Assembly (NCBI GenBank): GCA_032355985.1
Contig: JAUKVZ010000002.1
Span: forward strand, 310,001-374,000
From: Sarcodiotheca gaudichaudii
Lineage: Eukaryota > Rhodophyta > Florideophyceae > Gigartinales > Solieriaceae
Reading direction: 5' to 3'
Length of the DNA: 64,000 nucleotides
The notes below the pieces were generated by a model. That model did not search any database and had not been told where the DNA came from. It saw nothing but the letters and a program-made list of their open reading frames with translations. Shown one piece after another: positions 59,626 through 64,000 of this stretch. The translations under genes and the position numbers were made by a program. Positions within the stretch are counted from its first letter, which is position 1. Each line of letters opens with the position of its first letter.

Positions 59626-60366
59626 CTATTGCGGCTTCAACTCAGGCGCAATCTTCGCCAGAGTTTGCGCCAGAAGTTCCGCGGCGGCGGCTCGACCCGA
59701 CCGTTCCGCCAGCATCCCCTGGCGAAGCTCGATCTCGATGCCCGCATAGACGCCCTCTGGAAACCTGCGGCGAAGCGAGGTCGTCAGCCCATCGGCGGCG
59801 CCGTGATATGGTTCGTTGAGCCGAAAGCGAAGCTCGGGAGCACACTGCCTGATCAGGCTGCCCCACTCCTCACAGAAGGCCTGCTCGTGCGCATACGCCG
59901 GATCGAATAGCAGCGCCGCATCGATCTCACGCGTTTGGCCGTCAAGTTCATCGACGAACGAATGCATTCCGAGATGAAGCACACGGGCGCCCGTTGCGAT
60001 TGCATCCCCCACCATGCGGCCGACTTTTTTGTGATAAGGCTCGTAAAACTCACCAATGATCTTCGTGCGTTCAATCTCAGACTGCCCGCGCGTGAACTCG
60101 CTGAAGAGATCGGCGGCACGAAGAGAGCGATTCAAGTCAACGAGCAATCGCGTAACGGAGTTGGAGATGATCGGCGCCGCAAAGCAGTCCGCCAGATCCT
60201 GCGCCACCTCAATGATGCCGGGATCGAATCCGCGATGGCTTTGAAGCGCCTCTTCGCCGCCAACGAAGAGTGGGCGATACGCCTCCGGCACCTCATTGCC
60301 TGCGTGCTCACAGGTCAGAAGCAACGTCGTCGGCCGCCACGCTGATTCCGCTCCGTCAGTCGACAC
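59626..60366 (-). CDS. N-formylglutamate amidohydrolase-like protein
   Basis: 246 residues. CEHAGNEVPEAY and HRGFDPG near the N-terminus, then VTRLLVDLNRS and LHLGMHSFVDEL, are the characteristic stretches of the FGase family (PF05013), which hydrolyses N-formylglutamate or related acyl-amides. It is not in a histidine-degradation locus; it is the last member of a gene string with two amide-bond-forming ligases and a peptidase, so it probably cuts or proofreads an amide product there. The GTG at 60366 overlaps the stop of the GCS2 gene by 11 bases. A longer frame opens at 60444. Confidence 0.82.
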   Translation of the reverse strand: MSTDGAESAWRPTTLLLTCEHAGNEVPEAYRPLFVGGEEALQSHRGFDPGIIEVAQDLADCFAAPIISNSVTRLLVDLNRSLRAADLFSEFTRGQSEIERTKIIGEFYEPYHKKVGRMVGDAIATGARVLHLGMHSFVDELDGQTREIDAALLFDPAYAHEQAFCEEWGSLIRQCAPELRFRLNEPYHGAADGLTTSLRRRFPEGVYAGIEIELRQGMLAERSGRAAAAELLAQTLAKIAPELKPQ

Positions 60367-61621
60367 GAAACAACGCTCCTCGCTGAAGACACTCCGCCAG
60401 TTCCGCGTAGATCGCCCGAAGCTCGTCGCGCGCCGGCGCATCACTCAACGACTGACTGATGCGTGTCGAAAGCGACCCGGCGTCCATGATTCGCCTCAGA
60501 ATGGGCGTCCATCTTGGATGATCGGGCATGACTCGCTCAAGAATTCTCCCCCAGAGATCACCTGCAGTCATATCGCCAGCGAGACCGAATGCATCGAGCA
60601 GCGGCGCATGAGACACACAGGCCCTTTCGGCGTCGCGAGTCACGTTTAGCAACACCGCATGAAGTGATTCGGTGCTGACATTCATCTGTGCCGCAGTTGA
60701 TGCCCATCGCTCTTCCACGAGCGCACGAGCTGTCTCCACAACAAGCGCGGCGATGGCGATGTCCGCCGCCGGACATTCCTGGATATCGAGCACACGAATC
60801 TCAATGGCGCCTCGATCAAAGCGCGCCATGGCGCCGCGGGCATTGGCGAACTCGTGTCGCAGCACCCCCTCGGGATCCAGCGGAGCAAGCTCGTGATAGA
60901 GAGCGCCAAGGATGTCCCGTTCGTATGCTTCGCGCGTCCAGGTTGGCTCGGGAACAACCAGTCCCGCCATCATCGGCACGCGCATCGAGTTCGTGCGATA
61001 CACCTCCATGCGATAATCCGCATATGGCGTACGCCTTCCATCGGCGATGGGCGTGCTCGCCGTCAGCGCCGGCAGGATGGGAGTCAACAGCCGCAGCGCC
61101 GCGTGAAGGCGGCCGAACTCCTCATCATTGGCGAACGGAAGGTTGATGTGCGTGCTCTGCAGATTGCCCCAGCCATGGCCGCGGCAACCGAAAATGCGAT
61201 CGTACGTTCGATAGATCTCATTGTTCTCATGAGGCCACAGGCGCGTCTCCGAATGAGGATCCATCCACGGATGCATGCCCGTCGGAAGCAGCATGCAGCC
61301 CATTTCATTCAGAATCCCATCGATTCTCCCCACATGATCCTGAAACTGTTCGGCGAGATCATCAAGCTTTGGCGCCGGGCGCTGCGTCTTGAGCTCCACA
61401 ACGTGCAATGCCAGCTCATTGGACCAGGAAATGGTTCCATCCGAACCATCCGGCTCTACATCAGAGCCCGCCTCGCCGGACGCCGCCTTGAAGAGCGCAT
61501 CGCACATCGGCCGCACATCCAGAGAATCTCTGTCGACGATCATGTACTCGAGCTCAATGCCGAACGCATCGAACAGCCCGAGCGGCTGGCTGGCGCCTGA
61601 TTCATCCGGCGACGTCATCAT
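60356..61621 (-). CDS. GCS2-type carboxylate-amine ligase (glutamate-cysteine ligase superfamily)
   Basis: 421 residues. The fold and motifs match the GCS2/YbdK family: FGIELEYMIVDRDSLDVRPM (start of the ATP-Mg domain), NELALHVVELKTQRP, MHPWMDPHSETRLWPHENNEIYRTYDRIF and GNLQSTHINLPF (substrate loop). These enzymes join the gamma-carboxylate of glutamate or another acid to an amine by an acyl-phosphate. It overlaps the RimK-like gene (ATGA at 61618-61621), so both ligases are made together. The substrate is not predicted; glutathione is unlikely because no GshB partner of the usual form is adjacent. Confidence 0.88.
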   Translation of the reverse strand: MMTSPDESGASQPLGLFDAFGIELEYMIVDRDSLDVRPMCDALFKAASGEAGSDVEPDGSDGTISWSNELALHVVELKTQRPAPKLDDLAEQFQDHVGRIDGILNEMGCMLLPTGMHPWMDPHSETRLWPHENNEIYRTYDRIFGCRGHGWGNLQSTHINLPFANDEEFGRLHAALRLLTPILPALTASTPIADGRRTPYADYRMEVYRTNSMRVPMMAGLVVPEPTWTREAYERDILGALYHELAPLDPEGVLRHEFANARGAMARFDRGAIEIRVLDIQECPAADIAIAALVVETARALVEERWASTAAQMNVSTESLHAVLLNVTRDAERACVSHAPLLDAFGLAGDMTAGDLWGRILERVMPDHPRWTPILRRIMDAGSLSTRISQSLSDAPARDELRAIYAELAECLQRGALFRVD

Positions 61622-63063
61622 CGAGACTCCAGCGCCCAGAAGAAGTGACGCATGATGCGGCTGTACAGTTCATCGCCAAGCGCGGCGTCTTCAACGCCCG
61701 CATCGACGTTGGGATTGTCGTTCACCTCGATCACGACCGGCTTGCCGCGAACGATCTTCAGATCCACTCCGTACAGCCCGTCACCCATGAGAGACGCCGC
61801 GCGCGTGGCGAGCTTGACGACATCTGTCGGAGCATCCTCGATGAGAAGTGTCTCGGAATCCCCCTCGTGGACGCCTTCTGCATCACGCTTCACGATCTGC
61901 CAGTGCTCGGGCGCCATGCCGTAGCGACAGGCGAATATCGCCTCTCCCGCGAGTACACCGATCCGCCAGTCAAAGTCCGTTGGAACATATTCTTGCGCGA
62001 CAAGCAGATCCGTCTTCTCGAACTGATCTTCCAGAAGGCTCTCAAGATCGACGCCGGGATCGATGCGCGAGACTCCCGCAGAAAACGAGCTGTCCGGCTG
62101 TTTGAGCACGCATGGCAAACCCAGCGAGCGAATCCCACCCCTCGCATTCTCCTTCGAAAGGATGAGCGTTCGCGGCGTCGCGACGCGATGACGAGCCAGC
62201 GTCTCTGCAAGAAAAACCTTGTTCGTACAACGCATAATCGAACGCGGATCATCGATGACAAACATGCCCTCTGCCTGTGCGCGTCGGGCGAAACGATATG
62301 TGTGATGATTGACGGCCGTCGTCTCGCGGATAAACAGCGCGTCATACTCCGCGATGCGGCCGTACGCATCTTTCTCGATCAGATCACAACCAATACCCAC
62401 AAGCTCGCCCGCAGCGATGAACTTGCGAATCGCCTCGGCGTTGGAAGGGGGCATCGAATCGCTCGGATCGACGAGTATCGCAAGGTCGAACTTCGTGGCC
62501 GGCGCTGCCTTCTGCTGGCGCGGCGCCCTCTTGAGATACCGCTCGGCCTGCTCCACGATGAACGGTCGATGCGATTCCGGCGTCTCGCCGAGTCCAATGA
62601 CGCGCACGCCCTGGAGAGCCCATCGGCCATTCCTGACGAATCGAGCGCGAAGCATCGGCGCCGGGAATGCATTGAAGAGCGCCAGCGCAAGGCGATCATG
62701 CCCTGCCGCAAGATTGTGCCCGAAGTACACGCTGAGTTCGAACTCATCCGATTTAATGCGCTTCAGATTGGACTGAATCAGATCATCCAGATCCTGGGAC
62801 ACGAGTTTGATCACCGGCGCCAGCCGCAGATCCTGAATCGCCGAAACGGATGGAAGCGGCCGATGGCCACGCGCCTCAGCGAGGAGCGACACGTAGTATC
62901 CGGCCGCCTGGTACTTGAAGGAGCGACACAGATTGAACACCTTGCGACCGGATCCCTGCGCGTACTCGGGCTCCGAGAGATAGGCGTACGACGACACAAC
63001 ATCAGCGCCGGGAATCTCCAGAGGCCATCGCTTCGGCGAATCAACAACGAGGAGCGGCTTCAT
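61618..63063 (-). CDS. RimK-like ATP-grasp ligase with an N-terminal RLAN domain
   Basis: 481 residues. Residues about 1-170 fit the RLAN domain (RimK-like ATP-grasp N-terminal): FNLCRSFKYQAAGYYVSLLAEARGHRPLP is its signature. Residues about 195-475 are the ATP-grasp: CTNKVFLAETLARHRVATPRT, GLPCVLKQPDSSFSAGV (P-loop lysine) and the Mg site VIEVNDNPNVD. ATP-grasp ligases form an acyl-phosphate and then an amide bond, as RimK does when it adds glutamates to ribosomal protein S6. The ATG overlaps the stop of the peptidase gene (ATGA at 63060-63063). Confidence 0.9.
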   Translation of the reverse strand: MKPLLVVDSPKRWPLEIPGADVVSSYAYLSEPEYAQGSGRKVFNLCRSFKYQAAGYYVSLLAEARGHRPLPSVSAIQDLRLAPVIKLVSQDLDDLIQSNLKRIKSDEFELSVYFGHNLAAGHDRLALALFNAFPAPMLRARFVRNGRWALQGVRVIGLGETPESHRPFIVEQAERYLKRAPRQQKAAPATKFDLAILVDPSDSMPPSNAEAIRKFIAAGELVGIGCDLIEKDAYGRIAEYDALFIRETTAVNHHTYRFARRAQAEGMFVIDDPRSIMRCTNKVFLAETLARHRVATPRTLILSKENARGGIRSLGLPCVLKQPDSSFSAGVSRIDPGVDLESLLEDQFEKTDLLVAQEYVPTDFDWRIGVLAGEAIFACRYGMAPEHWQIVKRDAEGVHEGDSETLLIEDAPTDVVKLATRAASLMGDGLYGVDLKIVRGKPVVIEVNDNPNVDAGVEDAALGDELYSRIMRHFFWALESR

Positions 63064-63959
63064 ACCGATTCGCGCTCCGGCGCCGGCTCGATCACGAGCA
63101 GGTTGGCGTCATACGTCAGCACGCCGAGCATAATTGCGGGCACGAGGCGCGACATCGGCACAGCGTAGCGCTGGCTCTCAAAGCCCGGGTTGTCCGCAAG
63201 CGGATCGGCGATCGTGACGCGCCGGCCATTTGATTCGTAGCCGTGAAGAATGACAAAGTGGCCGGCGGGCTCACCGCGTATGTCGTCGTAGTCATCATTG
63301 GGGCCAAACTCTCGCGCACATCGATACAAGTACGTCGCACTGAGCCCGGTCAGCACCGGCTTCCCTGCGCGGATGAAACCGGCGATGAGGCAACTGGTCA
63401 GATCTCGAAACCGGATCGCGCCGCCGAACCTGAGGAACTCGAGGTACGACTCCGTTGCGACTTGAAAGCGCGGATCATCGATGCGCTTCTGCTTCGCCTG
63501 CGACGCCAGTCGCTCGCTCAGGCGCCCCGGATCCGCATCTCCGAAAGCGCCGGTCGTTTCATTCTGAAACCACGTCGGATCAAACACTTGAAGATTAAAT
63601 GTGTCCAGCGTGGCGCGATAGCCTCTCCGAAGCGCATCGATCCCGAGCATGACCGCGAGAGTTCCTCGGCCAGCGCCGCTGGCATCCAGCGAACGGACAG
63701 AGTCAATGACACAGTCAAGCTCCACCTCATCATGCCAGTATCGATAGACGGCATGCAGGCATGTCGGCCCGCATGTTTCATCATTCGGCTGCGGCAGGAT
63801 CTTCAGCGGAAGGAGATGGCTCGGACCGGATTCCCGACGAGCGGCGTCCTTGTCGTGTTGAGGCCCTGAAGATGACGCACGGGTGTGACCCACACTCGAA
63901 ACCTCGGCGTGCAGCTGCCGGATCAGGCCGACATGCCGACGGGCGAATACTATGCCCAA
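63060..63959 (-). CDS. C39-like peptidase
   Basis: 299 residues. The papain-like C39 core starts at residue 51: PLKILPQPNDETCGPTCLHAVYRYW, with active Cys63 in DETCGPTC; AGHFVILHGYESNGRRVTIADPL carries the catalytic His and Asp. C39 enzymes cut a leader after a double-Gly or similar motif. The true start is unsure: the open frame begins with a TTG at 63959, and the first 48 residues match nothing, so a GTG closer to the core could be right. It is the first gene of a tightly packed four-gene unit with two amide ligases and an amidohydrolase. Bases 63960-64000 show nothing recognisable. Confidence 0.82.
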   Translation of the reverse strand: MGIVFARRHVGLIRQLHAEVSSVGHTRASSSGPQHDKDAARRESGPSHLLPLKILPQPNDETCGPTCLHAVYRYWHDEVELDCVIDSVRSLDASGAGRGTLAVMLGIDALRRGYRATLDTFNLQVFDPTWFQNETTGAFGDADPGRLSERLASQAKQKRIDDPRFQVATESYLEFLRFGGAIRFRDLTSCLIAGFIRAGKPVLTGLSATYLYRCAREFGPNDDYDDIRGEPAGHFVILHGYESNGRRVTIADPLADNPGFESQRYAVPMSRLVPAIMLGVLTYDANLLVIEPAPERESV

Positions 63960-64000
63960 GTCAGGTGCGGCGGCGGCGTTCGCCTCCCAACTTGAAAAAG

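Noticed and set aside
61645-63168. 507-residue plus-strand open frame opposite the RimK-like gene
   Set aside because: Antisense to an intact ATP-grasp gene; its Arg/Asp/His-rich sequence is an artefact of codon composition.
1-64000. tRNA, rRNA, CRISPR, integrase, transposase or prophage features
   Set aside because: No cloverleaf, repeat-spacer array, IS terminal repeat or recombinase motif was seen on either strand; the 41-bp repeat pair is too small and too local to be an insertion sequence.

Overview
The window reads as chromosomal DNA from a member of the Planctomycetota, most likely class Phycisphaerae. The grounds are a GC-rich composition, two loci in which a sigma factor of the planctomycete ECF type sits just upstream of a large receptor-like Ser/Thr kinase, a further kinase ending in WD40-like repeats, and three secreted proteins that end in a dockerin-like Asp-rich tail closing on W-G-x-C. 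The species assignment is inference. No rRNA, tRNA, insertion sequence, prophage or CRISPR array was seen.

Left part (1-15.8 kb). A partial membrane sensor runs off the left edge on the minus strand. Next come a three-gene operon (TerB-like protein, DUF4145 protein, large hypothetical) and a CHASE-type hybrid histidine kinase. From 6.4 to 15.3 kb lies a surface-glycan island: two methyltransferases, a GT2 glycosyltransferase, an HldE-like enzyme with its two domains in swapped order, two tandem glycosyltransferase-like paralogues, an FkbM methyltransferase and a nucleotide-sugar epimerase. Most neighbouring genes overlap by 1-11 bases.

Middle (15.3-45.8 kb). A minus-strand operon encodes a DUF1579 protein, a lipoprotein joining a C-x5-R phosphatase motif to a CxxCH haem motif, and a GNAT acetyltransferase. 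A LamG protein with a clear terminator follows. The first kinase locus (19.2-29.5 kb) holds an ECF sigma factor, two paralogous TPR kinases, a broken TPR remnant, a 41-bp direct repeat around the second kinase, and the WD40 kinase. Then come a vanadium haloperoxidase-like exoenzyme, a TetR/OsmC/uracil-DNA-glycosylase/SDR group, and a DtxR-type regulator with a TroABCD-like metal uptake operon. That operon has two matching palindromes in its promoter, and both permeases carry a fused DtxR-like tail. A second ECF-kinase pair and a large surface protein close this part.

Right part (45.8-64 kb). Small stress and envelope genes lead to a His-rich exported protein and a CzcCBA-type heavy-metal efflux operon (outer membrane factor, fusion protein, RND pump, His-rich lipoprotein). 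The minus strand from 63.96 to 55.2 kb carries seven same-direction genes. The first four (C39-like peptidase, RLAN/RimK ATP-grasp, GCS2-type ligase, N-formylglutamate amidohydrolase-like protein) are joined by overlapping stops and starts and look like a small peptide-making or peptide-tagging system. They are followed by PqiA, PqiB and a cardiolipin synthase. The peptide cluster and the glycan genes sharing one C-terminal module are the strongest candidates for undescribed biology.
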